Assembly: GCA_036702975.1 (NCBI GenBank) | Contig: DATNPX010000035.1 | Coordinates: 1 to 37,809, forward strand | Length of the DNA stretch: 37,809 nt | Direction: 5' to 3' | From: DATNPX01 sp036702975 | GTDB taxonomy: Bacteria > Cyanobacteriota > Vampirovibrionia > Obscuribacterales > Obscuribacteraceae | Shown: piece by piece, positions 15,148 to 24,081 of the stretch | Layout: every line of letters starts with the position of its first letter | Numbering within the stretch: position 1 is the stretch's first letter | The notes under the pieces: generated by a model | The model's input: only the letters and a program-made list of their open reading frames with translations | Told to the model about the DNA's origin: nothing | Databases searched by the model: none | Program-made: the position numbers and the translations under genes

Positions 15148-16127
15148 GTATGTTTACCTCATACGCGGACGCTATATAAAAACCGCAAATCGCCGCCCTG
15201 GTCCCGATTATATGGCGTCTACGGACAAAATTAAAGACGGCCCGCCGGAGATTGACTGTATATGCACGTTACGCCGGTGAGAAGAATGAGCTGCGAAGGA
15301 GATGGGAAATAGTGTTCGATCAAGATCTGCGCTGGCACGAGAGCGAGAAAAATTAGGAATCCATCGCGACATAGCGGCAATCAAAATCTGTGCGGATTGC
15401 GAAGACGGAGAAAAGTTGAAAACACGACACCACGGTTGATACAAAAAAATTTGACTGTGTTCTCACCGGGCGGGAAGACGGTAGGAAAAATTTCGCACCA
15501 CCATCTTCCCGGGCGGATGTTGTTTCTTTGTCGTCCTTCCTGGCTGTTTAGCGCGACGGCGAAGAGTGCAGGAAGAAGGCGCTTTTGTGCACCTTCGAGT
15601 AATCTTTTAAATGCTTGCCCTGCAGACCGTTTCGCGCCTCCTTCTCGCTTCTTCCCCGTCCGTGCGCGAGTCTTGTGCGTTGAGGAAATTCCGGCAGGAA
15701 GCTTAACTTTCCACCCGCGAAGTCTTCCTTCCTGCCCGGTGGACTGCAAGTCGCTTGGATTTTCTCAAAACATCAGCAATGTGACATAAAGGAGGTTTTG
15801 ACCCGAGAACAAACTTCCCCCTACTTTGCTTAGCCTGGGAAATCGCTAAGTGGATCAGCATTTCGGGATCGTCAAGGGTTGATCTGTAAAAACAGGCTGT
15901 TATCATGATCGACAACGGACAAGCACCGAATATGGTGCTTGGATATCGAAGAAATATCTTGAGGCAAGCGCCTCCTAGAAAGGCAAATTAGCAGGACAAA
16001 GAAAAAGACATCGCGGTTGCGATGCCTATTCTTGAGACCTTTTATGGATCTCGCTATTCAGTTGTCGTTCAGGTGGATTGGTCGTCCCCACTGATTGAAC
16101 ACAGGATAAGTGATTGATCCAGTCAGG
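15148..16127. other. Non-coding, origin-like region upstream of the replication gene
   Basis: About 1 kb with no supported gene; overlapping open frames on both strands (15381-15789) have no ribosome binding site and unnatural composition. It holds iteron-like copies of G(G/T)GC(A/G)GGAAG around 15470, 15568, 15690 and, inverted, 15728, an inverted pair CCGGGCGGGAAGA and TCTTCCCGGGCGG (15468 and 15505), a hairpin GAGGC-AAGC-GCCTC near 15961 and CATCGC-GGTT-GCGATG near 16010. Position between the partition-like gene and the replication protein suggests the origin. Confidence 0.4.
15921..15940. promoter_or_regulatory. Dyad AAGCACC-GAATAT-GGTGCTT
   Basis: Third intergenic copy of CACC-N2-ATAT-GGTG, with perfect 7-bp arms, about 215 bp upstream of the replication gene. 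The flanking arm bases differ from the other copies yet remain self-complementary. Confidence 0.5.
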
Positions 16128-16151
16128 TCAACCTGTCTTTTTTCAGGTTGA
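16128..16151 (+). promoter_or_regulatory. Hairpin sequestering the rep ribosome binding site
   Basis: TCAACCTG (16128-16135) pairs perfectly with CAGGTTGA (16144-16151) around a T-rich 8-nt loop. The 3' arm contains the only candidate ribosome binding sequence and ends 3 nt before the ATG of the replication gene, so folding should limit its translation. Such control is common for plasmid replication proteins. Confidence 0.5.
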
Positions 16152-16154
16152 GTA

Positions 16155-18221
16155 ATGCGAACTGGTGCACTTACAGCATCAGCGGTTCATGCTGCTGATA
16201 TACATTCGCTCGCGTTTGATCAGGTCAAAGAGCGATTCCTTGAGATGTTCCCGCGCCGCACCGAGAGCATCTGGAAACGACGCGGACAAAGGCGGTGGTT
16301 CACACAACACACAACACGTTTATCCGACCAACAAATCCTCGATGCGGCTGAAGGAAAGCTGCAGCGCTTCGTTGGCGCCCGGTTCGATCACCGGACACGA
16401 TATGCGGTGCTCGATATCGACACAATCAGCCCCTATTACAACGTCTTGTCCCTGGTCCGTCTGCGACGGGCGCTGGAAGCAGCCGGACTGACAATTACTC
16501 ACCATTATCAAAGCAGCGACTCGGGCGGATGGCACTTATGGATCTTTTTCGATGAGGCGGTCGATTCAACTGAACTAAACAAATTGCTCGCGGCTTGGTT
16601 GAAAAGGCAAGGTTTTAAGCTTGGCTCCGGTGTCCTTGAAATTTTCCCATCTGCAAACGGTCTAAGACTGCCGCTGCAGCCCGGATTTGCATGGCTTTCA
16701 AACGACACGCAGCGCAATCAACTTACGTTCGAGCAGGCTCTGCGCCGCTTCCTTTGCGATGCTTCATGCACCAACAGTTGGCAAGGCGCGGTCGACCATA
16801 TCTCCGCAAACCTGGTTACGCCGACAAGTGAACGTCGGGCAAACAAACGCCGTTCTGGTTTGATTCAGGAGCGCTGGAAACTAGGACGGGAACTGTGGCG
16901 AACCGGGTTGCAGTTCTGGGGGCAACGTCATGACGCCATGCTTGCCGTCGAGCACTACTTGTGGTTCGGCGACGATGATGCAGCCGTTGAAGCTTTGCCC
17001 GGTTACAACAATGACGCTGCACGCGAGCAACTGATTACAGATTGGCTTGAACGTAAGCACAACGGCATGTGTCGCCACATCAATCGCGGCGACTGGAAGA
17101 AGGTCAACGCTGATATTCAGCGTGCCTGTGCCTGGCGCCCATCAGTTCATGTCCACACCCCTTACGCACACACCGACCGAAAAATTGAACGGATGATGGA
17201 AAATCCGACACTCACCCCAAAGCGTTTCATAACGGGCAACATAGCCCGCTATAATTACGCTCTTGCTCGAATCACTAGCGCGTTCAACGAACTGGCAAGC
17301 CGCGGCCGAACTCCCTCCATCAATGAAGTTGCTGAAAAGGCCGGAGCTCACTGGAATACAGTTCGAAAACACTGGAATATCTTGACTGCTTCCTCAAGCG
17401 ATCAGAGCCCGGGTATTGGTCCTGATCCTCAAGTCGTTAGGTCCTCTACAGCCTCTATGCAATCCGTAGAGTGTTCTTCACGAGTTTCCCTGGATGGTTT
17501 TAACTCTTTCTTTGCTCTGAATGCTTCACAGCCTCTTATAGAGTCTTCTTCAGAGCCGTCAAATTCCGTCAACCTGTCGCTGAATTCTTCTTCTGTACGC
17601 GATAATCCTGCGCTGAGCCAGCTATCTGAAAAACTCGTGAAAGCGTCTTCTGGATTGAGTTCGCACTTTTACTTCGAGCATACAAAAAATTTAGCGCTCG
17701 AGCAGTCTCGCTCTGGAACTGTGAGTGCATCGAAAGAATGCTGGAATAGTGTCGCTTTCAAAAGTTTCAATATTGCTGGTCAGAAAACGTTGGAAACTCA
17801 CAAATTAGCTGACGGAGCTTTTAAACCAACCGAAAAAATTTCTTTGCCGATCGAGCGAAAGGAGAACCTCAAATGTTTTCTCAACGAGCCAGGCGAAGCG
17901 TTTCCTGAAAATTCGGAATGGGTCTGTAAGGGCAGTCTCGCTGACATCAACCATCGGTACACAAACTTTTATCTTGAGAGCGATATCGCCAAGTGGGACA
18001 CCACCAAATTGACGTTGAACGTTCAAGTAGTGTCAGCGGCGATTACGACCGGCGAAATCAAATGCGTTGAGATGTTGAGATCTGCAGAACTTTTGACGTA
18101 CGTTGATCAATCGCTATTCAAAAGTGCCGCTGAAACTACGGGGTATTCCTTCTTGCTTGCCATTTGTCGAGACCGCATAGTTGTGACTGGTCCACGCTTA
18201 CTATTTTGCCTTCTAAAATGA
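16155..18221 (+). CDS. Plasmid replication protein with archaeo-eukaryotic primase (AEP) domain
   Basis: A 688-residue protein. The AEP-superfamily primase core is visible: motif I YAVLDIDTISPYYN (Asp87, Asp89), motif II SDSGGWHLWIFF (His127), and motif III EIFPSANGLRLPLQ (about 162-175). Residues about 375-410 (FNELASRGRTPSINEVAEK, then HWNTVRKHW) form a helix-turn-helix. From about 415 the protein becomes Ser-rich and low-complexity, with a more ordered last 100 residues. AEP-type Rep proteins initiate or prime plasmid replication; no helicase domain is visible, so host helicase may be recruited. Its stop overlaps the ATG of the next gene (ATGA at 18218-18221). An RBS-blocking hairpin precedes it. 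Confidence 0.75.
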   Translation: MRTGALTASAVHAADIHSLAFDQVKERFLEMFPRRTESIWKRRGQRRWFTQHTTRLSDQQILDAAEGKLQRFVGARFDHRTRYAVLDIDTISPYYNVLSLVRLRRALEAAGLTITHHYQSSDSGGWHLWIFFDEAVDSTELNKLLAAWLKRQGFKLGSGVLEIFPSANGLRLPLQPGFAWLSNDTQRNQLTFEQALRRFLCDASCTNSWQGAVDHISANLVTPTSERRANKRRSGLIQERWKLGRELWRTGLQFWGQRHDAMLAVEHYLWFGDDDAAVEALPGYNNDAAREQLITDWLERKHNGMCRHINRGDWKKVNADIQRACAWRPSVHVHTPYAHTDRKIERMMENPTLTPKRFITGNIARYNYALARITSAFNELASRGRTPSINEVAEKAGAHWNTVRKHWNILTASSSDQSPGIGPDPQVVRSSTASMQSVECSSRVSLDGFNSFFALNASQPLIESSSEPSNSVNLSLNSSSVRDNPALSQLSEKLVKASSGLSSHFYFEHTKNLALEQSRSGTVSASKECWNSVAFKSFNIAGQKTLETHKLADGAFKPTEKISLPIERKENLKCFLNEPGEAFPENSEWVCKGSLADINHRYTNFYLESDIAKWDTTKLTLNVQVVSAAITTGEIKCVEMLRSAELLTYVDQSLFKSAAETTGYSFLLAICRDRIVVTGPRLLFCLLK

Positions 18222-18689
18222 ACTCGATTATCAACCCTTCTTCAAAAAAAACATTCGGAAAAGGTATCTTTAAGACCTCGTCTTTCGTTGCCGTAAGTTT
18301 GTTGCCAGCCGCACTGAACATGGTTGCTTGGATGTCGGTCCCACCGCCGGCGCGACTTCCTCTCCCTGAAAAACTTGATGAATCGGTAGCCGAGCTCGTC
18401 GCAAGTGGTATGGTGACCGACCCCGAATTGGACTGGCCCTTGTACGGCGGAAAGATTCAGCTCACTGAAGCTGCAAAACCATTTGTTCATATCTGGGAAT
18501 TTCTAGCCGTCGAAAAAAATCGCCAGTTCGACCCTTCTTTTCGAAATCCCTGAAAGCCTCGAAAAGAACTGGTTTGTTGAAGACGCAAGCGGAAAGAAAC
18601 TAGCGCTCGATGACTTGCCAGCCGTCCACCCAGAAGAAGGAACCGTTTGGTGGCATTTGAATAAAAGTGAGCAGCACACCCCGCTTTGA
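18218..18689 (+). pseudogene. Frameshifted gene coupled to the replication gene
   Basis: The first frame (ATG at 18218, stop near 18553) encodes KLDESVAELVASGMV, then GGKIQLTEAAKPFVHIW. After the run of seven A at 18513-18519 the coding-like sequence continues in the +1 frame as FEIPESLEKNWFVED, then LPAVHPEEGTVWWHL, to TGA at 18687. With six A the whole reads as one protein of about 156 residues. It could be a sequencing error, a true disruption, or a product of slippage on the A-run. Family not recognised. The ATG overlaps the rep stop, so it was translationally coupled. Confidence 0.6.
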
Positions 18690-18722
18690 TTTCATGCCAG
18701 AAATTCTTGCGCCCGTTATGCT

Positions 18723-19607
18723 TTAATCCTCCGGTCCCCAATCTTGCCATGGTTGCAGTGAGTCGCCGCGTTTTCCACAAGCAAAACAGATCTCCTCTTG
18801 TCCCATCTCAATTCCCTTCCGATCAGAAGCCTCCAGACGTAAAACCAGATCATTACAGCAACCCTCGACGATCTCACCACCGACATACATGGCTTCATCG
18901 TCAAGCAAACTGGGCGGCGTATTCTCACAGTTTTCGTCTAGTCCCTCGCCTAAATCATCAGTTGAATAATGACAGCACAAGCACGTTAGATGCATCTTTT
19001 GGATAAACATCGCGGGACGATGGCAGGTCGGGCAGTTCACAATTGTTAAATCGTCACGTTTGGCTTGCAAAATGCGTTCAGCTGACTCGATAAATAATTT
19101 GTCAACAAACTCCTCAAGCTCCACAACCCGCAGACGCAGCGATTGTATTTGCGGTGCTACTACAGAATTTGTACCAAATTCATCCTGAATAAATTTAAGA
19201 ACGACCACGAGTGCTTTCCAGCATTTTGCTTTGAAAGCTCGCTTATCATCCATCGCGCCCTGATGCATCAATTTGTTTCTTGCATTGCGCAATTTGTCCA
19301 AAGCGTTTCTCTCACCCGTTCCGAGAGTCAGCTTGGAAGCGTTTTGGAGGCGTGTGATCACCTGGTCCCAGTTAGCACTTACGAAGTTGCCACTTTCGTA
19401 CTTGTCCGCATCTGCGCTTCCCGGATCCGCGAACACGAGCGGCCAGAAGTCTTGAGCCAAGCGCCCTTTCAGAAGTAACTCCACTCCGGCAGTTAATTCG
19501 ACCATGGCAAAGCGAGCTTTCCTATCCGTCAACTCCTCATCAAACAGCATCTCTACTGATGACTCGATAAATTCAAGACTGATTGGTAACCAATCCGGCG
19601 CTGGCAT
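18723..19607 (-). CDS. HEPN-domain protein with C-terminal zinc ribbons
   Basis: A 294-residue protein. Residues 20-150 are helical with KLRNARNKLMHQG, which fits the HEPN RNase motif R-x4-H (RNKLMH), preceded by an acidic helix. Residues about 190-290 hold Cys pairs: CPTCHRPAMF with CLCCHY, and CFACGKRG near the end, consistent with one complete and one partial zinc ribbon. HEPN proteins are commonly metal-independent RNases in toxin-antitoxin and abortive-infection systems, so RNA cleavage is the likely activity (inference). There is no clear Shine-Dalgarno sequence. It lies downstream of the AlbA_2 gene on the same strand. Confidence 0.6.
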   Translation of the reverse strand: MPAPDWLPISLEFIESSVEMLFDEELTDRKARFAMVELTAGVELLLKGRLAQDFWPLVFADPGSADADKYESGNFVSANWDQVITRLQNASKLTLGTGERNALDKLRNARNKLMHQGAMDDKRAFKAKCWKALVVVLKFIQDEFGTNSVVAPQIQSLRLRVVELEEFVDKLFIESAERILQAKRDDLTIVNCPTCHRPAMFIQKMHLTCLCCHYSTDDLGEGLDENCENTPPSLLDDEAMYVGGEIVEGCCNDLVLRLEASDRKGIEMGQEEICFACGKRGDSLQPWQDWGPED

Positions 19608-19780
19608 ACGACGCAGTAATCCCCGTTGCGTACAGAGCCCAGACTTGCTTCCGGTTATTCTGCGGAATTTGAATAACTAAGTTATACCACCCGTGCAGCG
19701 AACAACGAATGCATTTGCATCAAGAGCGATTTGAAGCCTCGATCAATGCGCTGCTTGCAAGTCACCAAATACGATACTAA

Positions 19781-19942
19781 TCAATCTTTTTTCATTTTCT
19801 TGCCATCGGAACCAGTCACCAGCCGGTTGGCAACAGGTCTGGTTTCACGAACGATGGCGAAATCACAAATTATACGCAACGCTTGCCGGAATCGTTGCCG
19901 TAAAGTAATTTGCTCTTTAGTCTGCCGGTCCCGAATCCACGT
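19781..19942 (-). pseudogene. Start-less coding remnant after the AlbA_2 gene
   Basis: An open stretch of 53 codons with protein-like composition (TKEQITLRQRFRQALRI, then RETRPVANRLVTGSDGKKM) ending in TGA at 19781-19783. It has no ATG or GTG start and an in-frame stop just upstream, so it looks like the 3' end of a broken gene or a short gene using a TTG start. It is on the same strand as the AlbA_2 gene, 21 bp after it. Confidence 0.3.
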
Positions 19943-19963
19943 TCAACTGTTAAGGCAATTGAC

Positions 19964-21298
19964 CTAATAGCCGCGCGTCTTCCAATTTCTCATAAGCTCG
20001 ATCTGTTTCCGAACATCATCAAGCGTGAAATCGAAAAAGTCGAATTGCTCCAGAATGGGCTTTGTGATGGAGTGAGTGAATTCTACGAGATTAGTGCCAA
20101 TCAATTCACAGCGCCCGGTCAGTTCGGAACGAGCCTCAGTCACACTTGACCGGAATGTGCCACGTACAGGCCAGTAACCAGCGTTCAGGTATTCGAGCCG
20201 ACGATCTTTTATGCCGGTTAACTCTAGTTGTGCGGAGAACATCGACCCTTCAGGCATTTCAGCTTTGAGCGCGAAGCGCTCGATGTGCAACAAACACTCC
20301 GCAACTCGCCAAATTAGAAGAAGTGGGTCGATCACTAACTCGTTGTTCTCCTTTCTGGACGAAGCTATTGATTCTTCCTGAAAGCCACGTCTCAAATACA
20401 GTTCTCCTGTTCTAGATGCGCGCCAGAAATCCGAGTGAGCGGCATCAAGTCCGTCTTCACCCAGCCAGCACTCGATTGTGTCTTCAAAGGGCTTTGGTCT
20501 CAAACTCTGACTGGTCGGCACCCACCACGGCGGAAATCCGGACTCGCTGCCTTGTGATTCAGACAAACACTTGAGCAAATCAACTAACGATTCAATGGAA
20601 CAACCTTCGAGCACGTATGAAAAAGAGTATGATCCTGGGTCAAACAAATTCTGGCGCTCTAGCGGAAGCTCCGAAACCCTTTGAACAAAACGCTGCTCAC
20701 TCCGCTGCTTCCAATCGATCAATCCGGTTGGCGCGGTGTCTATTTGCGGCACATTTTCTTCATTGATGACCAAGCGAACTGCCTCGACCAAAAGAGAACG
20801 GTTTGCTCGCACACACCGAGCAATGAACTCGTTCCACTCTTGACCCGTCTGGGGTGTTTCGCTACACGGACCGGGGCGCCGAATGTAGTACGAATTCGCC
20901 TTTAGATGCTTCGTACCATCTCGTTTGCATCTGATTGGTACAAAACTACCTTGGACCACTAACACTGGAATGATTGCATCTCCCAAAGTGCGGGTAACGA
21001 AGTAGAGCTGACAATGAAACGCCGGTTCAGCGTTTCTTCTTATCAAAGACATGTTGATCAGGTCTTGATCGTATTTACTGCCGGCGACATTTGCCGCTAC
21101 CACGTAATCGCCCGCTGGATTTTTTTCGAATCCAAGTAACACGTAACCACCACCATGATTAGCCAGCGCCATCAGCGCTTTCATCAAATCATCGACGTGT
21201 TCCGGTTTTGAAAAATCCAACCAATTTTTCAGCTCGATGTTCAAATCCTCGCGCGGATTATCGACAAGCTCCTGCAATCGTTTTTTTGAATCGTCCAC
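19964..21298 (-). CDS. AlbA_2/Schlafen-like domain protein
   Basis: A 444-residue protein. Residues 1-150 form an AlbA_2 (Schlafen-type divergent AAA_4) domain: EDLNIELKNWLDFSKPE, then DLMKALMALANHGGGYVLLGFE, and later HLKANSYYIRRPGPCSE, a close match to the family pattern E-KxxL...A-AN--GG-L-iG. The remaining 290 residues are a mixed fold I do not recognise. AlbA_2 proteins bind nucleic acid; many are found in defence islands, and eukaryotic Schlafens cleave tRNA. GTG start at 21298, 19 bp after the stop of the 351-residue unknown gene, strongly suggesting an operon with it. Confidence 0.75.
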   Translation of the reverse strand: MDDSKKRLQELVDNPREDLNIELKNWLDFSKPEHVDDLMKALMALANHGGGYVLLGFEKNPAGDYVVAANVAGSKYDQDLINMSLIRRNAEPAFHCQLYFVTRTLGDAIIPVLVVQGSFVPIRCKRDGTKHLKANSYYIRRPGPCSETPQTGQEWNEFIARCVRANRSLLVEAVRLVINEENVPQIDTAPTGLIDWKQRSEQRFVQRVSELPLERQNLFDPGSYSFSYVLEGCSIESLVDLLKCLSESQGSESGFPPWWVPTSQSLRPKPFEDTIECWLGEDGLDAAHSDFWRASRTGELYLRRGFQEESIASSRKENNELVIDPLLLIWRVAECLLHIERFALKAEMPEGSMFSAQLELTGIKDRRLEYLNAGYWPVRGTFRSSVTEARSELTGRCELIGTNLVEFTHSITKPILEQFDFFDFTLDDVRKQIELMRNWKTRGY

Positions 21299-21317
21299 TT
21301 TCTGCTCTCTGTTTTTT

Positions 21318-22373
21318 TTATGTCGATGCTGAAAGAGCCTTCAGCCAGCCGTTCACGATGCGCACCAGCTGATTGGCGAAGATGGAACCGGGTGGCACTT
21401 CGTACAAAAAATAGTCGTAGTGAATTGTCGTACCGAATTCTTCAGGCTCAAAGTTCAAAGTGCAATGCAGCTCGCGCTCCGCTTGCGGCCAAGCCGGAAG
21501 ATCCTCTGTCCAGGCGCATCGCGCCTGTATCTCTAGCGCCTCATTGTCCGCATTGACAGCAAAACGATGCTGTCCAATTGGTTTCTGCAGAATCTTGTAC
21601 ACATCAGAAAAAATTTGCATTGCGTTTTTAGCAGTTTGGAATGAGCCTTTGCGAGACTCCAGTGCCTTTTGTTCGGCGGCGCTATTTGTTACTTCACGAT
21701 GGATATTGCCGACCAATTCGACCAATCCTGATGCTACATTCTTACCGGTATCGACTGCCTTCTTTACGTTGTAAGCTTGTCGTTCTGCCCGATCGGCGTC
21801 AGCGATTTCTTTTGCTCTTTTGTCTTTCCAAGCCTGCGTGTCCACGTCGAGTTTGACGCTCGGCTCGTCTATTCGTGACCAATCGCCGGTCTTCTCAATC
21901 TCACCTCTGACGGTCAAAATGAAGTGCGCGCTCTGGCGTCCTAACTGATGTCCGTCCTTTTCAAACCACGCTCGCGTTTCTGCTGCTACTTTGATGTCGT
22001 CAGTAAATTCGACAGCACCATATGTCGCCTCAAATTCCAGCTGGCGCCATGTTTCTAGTGGTGCCGGTCCGTCATAAACGCATAGTCGAAACGACTGCGT
22101 TATTTCGCTGTGCTCGATAGCGCCTTGCATAACAACCTCATGCAATTTGCCCGGGCTGGTTTGCATCGGCATACCACCTGGTTTGAACACCATACGTGGT
22201 GCCAAGTTTCTGCCGCTGATATCGATTTCGACTTCAATGCGTTTTGGAATCGTGTGCCGTATTTGTGCGCGGCGGATTGGTGCTGCAAATACTGGTCCTA
22301 AACTGACCAGCCACTGGAAGCGTCCCGGTTCAAAATACTCGTCTTCTTTAAGATAGACATTGGTTATGGTCAT
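21318..22373 (-). CDS. Unrecognised protein, intact member of a duplicated family
   Basis: 351 residues from the ATG at 22373 (MTITNVYLKE), chosen because the paralogue also starts there. No family recognised. Visible parts: residues 1-150, beta-rich, with a conserved FRLCVYDGPA.LETWRQLEFEA core; about 150-190, EIEKTGDWSRIDEP; about 190-250, a charged helical segment (DADRAERQAYNVKKAV); then KGSFQTAKNAMQIFSDVYKIL, and a C-terminal beta domain ending YEVPPGSIFANQLVRIVNG. A frameshifted paralogue is at 26919-27960. This copy is 19 bp upstream of the AlbA_2 gene; the other is 65 bp upstream of a HEPN gene. It may be a sensor or regulator for such effectors (inference). Confidence 0.65.
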   Translation of the reverse strand: MTITNVYLKEDEYFEPGRFQWLVSLGPVFAAPIRRAQIRHTIPKRIEVEIDISGRNLAPRMVFKPGGMPMQTSPGKLHEVVMQGAIEHSEITQSFRLCVYDGPAPLETWRQLEFEATYGAVEFTDDIKVAAETRAWFEKDGHQLGRQSAHFILTVRGEIEKTGDWSRIDEPSVKLDVDTQAWKDKRAKEIADADRAERQAYNVKKAVDTGKNVASGLVELVGNIHREVTNSAAEQKALESRKGSFQTAKNAMQIFSDVYKILQKPIGQHRFAVNADNEALEIQARCAWTEDLPAWPQAERELHCTLNFEPEEFGTTIHYDYFLYEVPPGSIFANQLVRIVNGWLKALSAST

Positions 22374-22601
22374 GAAAACCTGCACTCTGTCATTTGTACG
22401 TCATTTTAAACTGTCACGCTTGATCGATTTAGTGGTCCACGGTGAAAAGAACGGGCGCATGGCAATGCACAAAGCCATACGAACATTTAGTCTTTGTTCA
22501 AATTGACGCGCTACTTAAAGTACAACACGAGTAGAGGTCATTCGGTTCGAAGCTGTCGAGTTTTCTCTGTGTGGTATCGCCGGTAGTGCTTGGGGATTTG
22601 G

Positions 22602-23153
22602 CTAAAGCACCGGCACAATACGAGCTGACCAACGCTGGAGGTAGGTTTGATTGGCTCGATTGATGTCGCTTTGATCGACATCATCACCAAAGATTTTCAA
22701 TAGCGTCTCTTTAGTCTCCTGCGCCGGAATCAGCACTTGCATGTAGAGCGCCATGATCTGCCGGATGAAGTCATTTTCTTCCTTGTCCATTGGGCAGATT
22801 GCTGGTCGGATGCAAAGACAGTTCTCTTCCTGCAGATCGCAGCTTGGGCAGTGCAAGCAAACATGCGTTTTGTCATGATCGGGGTCATACATGAACGTGT
22901 ACCCCTCGTTCAAGAACAGTCCGGCAGAAACAGCTCCGAGTCCGAAGCGCCATTTGTCGGCCTTGCGTTTCGGGGCGACGATATCTTTGAACGTGATCAA
23001 GCGGCTGATGTTGAATGAGAGCCCGCCTTCGTTGACACGCGGTCTGCGTTCAAAATCAGTCACCTCGAACTGATTTGCCGCACCATCCTCCACGCGGAAG
23101 AACAGGCGAACTAGTTCTTCATCCTCTGCCAAATCGATTTTTTGATACGTCAT
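22602..23153 (-). CDS. Hypothetical Cys-cluster protein
   Basis: A 183-residue protein, family unknown. A cluster HVCLHCPSCDLQEENCLCIRPAICP (about residues 95-120, seven Cys) probably binds zinc or an iron-sulfur cluster. The first 90 residues are beta-rich (ELVRLFFRVEDG, then LITFKDIVAPKRK); the rest is helical. Its ATG overlaps the stop of the upstream gene (TAATG), so the two are translationally coupled. Confidence 0.6.
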   Translation of the reverse strand: MTYQKIDLAEDEELVRLFFRVEDGAANQFEVTDFERRPRVNEGGLSFNISRLITFKDIVAPKRKADKWRFGLGAVSAGLFLNEGYTFMYDPDHDKTHVCLHCPSCDLQEENCLCIRPAICPMDKEENDFIRQIMALYMQVLIPAQETKETLLKIFGDDVDQSDINRANQTYLQRWSARIVPVL

Positions 23154-23521
23154 TAGCGGATCTGAAATTTCTGAAAAGCAAGCTCTAGCGCCTGGTCCGC
23201 ATCCTTTCCTTTGGCAAGCTCTGTGCGGCCATTCTGCATCACAAAACTCACTTCCGGTTTGAAACGGATGTTCAAAATCTGCGCGCTTGCACCGAACCTC
23301 AAGACCAAATGACCGTTGGGCGAAGGTGAGAGCTTTGGCTCCTCGAGTCTTTTTTCTTCTGCTTTTATCTCGAGCAGTCTCAAGAACTCGCGAGCTGCAC
23401 GGAAAACCTCGTCACTGGGAAAGATTGATTCTTCGTCTTCGTATTCTGCAGCAGAAGCTTGCAGCTTATCCAGCTGCCCCATAGCGGCTTGATACCAATC
23501 TGGTCTTCTTCTTGTTTGCAT
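23153..23521 (-). CDS. Hypothetical protein coupled to the Cys-cluster gene
   Basis: A 122-residue protein with an acidic helical N-terminal half (LDKLQASAAEYEDEES, then EFLRLLEIKAEEKRLEE) and a beta C-terminal half (HLVLRFGASAQILNIRFKP, then VSFVMQNG). Not recognised. The stop overlaps the start of the next gene. Two small coupled genes with an acidic first partner resemble an accessory toxin-antitoxin or helper pair, but no toxin fold is visible. Confidence 0.55.
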   Translation of the reverse strand: MQTRRRPDWYQAAMGQLDKLQASAAEYEDEESIFPSDEVFRAAREFLRLLEIKAEEKRLEEPKLSPSPNGHLVLRFGASAQILNIRFKPEVSFVMQNGRTELAKGKDADQALELAFQKFQIR

Positions 23522-24081
23522 GACTCTTGACCGTTAGTTCTGGACAGGTAGACGCTTTGGCAAGTTTCAAAGTTGCAGTCCCAGACCTACATTAGCACTC
23601 TATTCAGGAAGCGGCAATGGGAAGACCCACATAGCGGTGCAGTTCCGTGTATCGTGCGTATCACTTCTGCCTTGTTCAAGCAAGTCGAACATCACCCGAT
23701 TTTGCGGACGCGTCTTTGCAAAAGCATTGCCGTGTCGGCGCCCGCCCCGCTGTGATTTTTTGGTTAAGTGCCAAAAAACATAAGAGAAACTAGCCCACCC
23801 ACCACCCACTTTGTTCTAACAGATGGCGTTGTGCTCTGGCGGGAGTAGCTTGGTGCTCGCGCCGTGCGTGCTCAACTTTCGCCAAGCATGAATAGAAGGC
23901 TAGGAGCGGCACTGCTGCCGCCCCCGCCCCCGCCAGAAGGACAACACGTTCAGCCCTTGCGGGTCGTTTTGTTTTAGTGCAACGCAGCCACCGGATTTGA
24001 TACCAGTTGCTGATGTTGAAAGGAGTCGACGCCTGCCTTGCGGCGAGCGTTTTCTAAGCGTTAGCTATCGATGATTCGAGA
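23522..24081. other. Non-coding stretch with GC-rich inverted-repeat element
   Basis: About 560 bp without a credible gene. The second half holds a structured element: CTGGCGGG (23836-23843) pairs with CCCGCCAG (23929-23936), and GCGGCA-CTGC-TGCCGC is a local hairpin near 23905. The left end AGATGGC-N3-GTGCTCTGGCGGGAGTAGCTTG (23821-23852) nearly matches 28794-28825, so both may be copies of one repeat family. Confidence 0.4.

Noticed and set aside
15381..15789. Overlapping open frames of 122-130 aa on both strands
   Set aside because: No ribosome binding site, no recognisable motif, and composition dominated by GC-rich repeats; more likely origin or spacer DNA.
16021..16116. 31-codon frame upstream of rep
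   Set aside because: No ribosome binding site and no similarity; cannot be told from chance.
24040..24070. Integron attC-like core (GCGTTAGCT)
   Set aside because: The core does not fit GTTRRRY and no matching inverse core or integrase is present.
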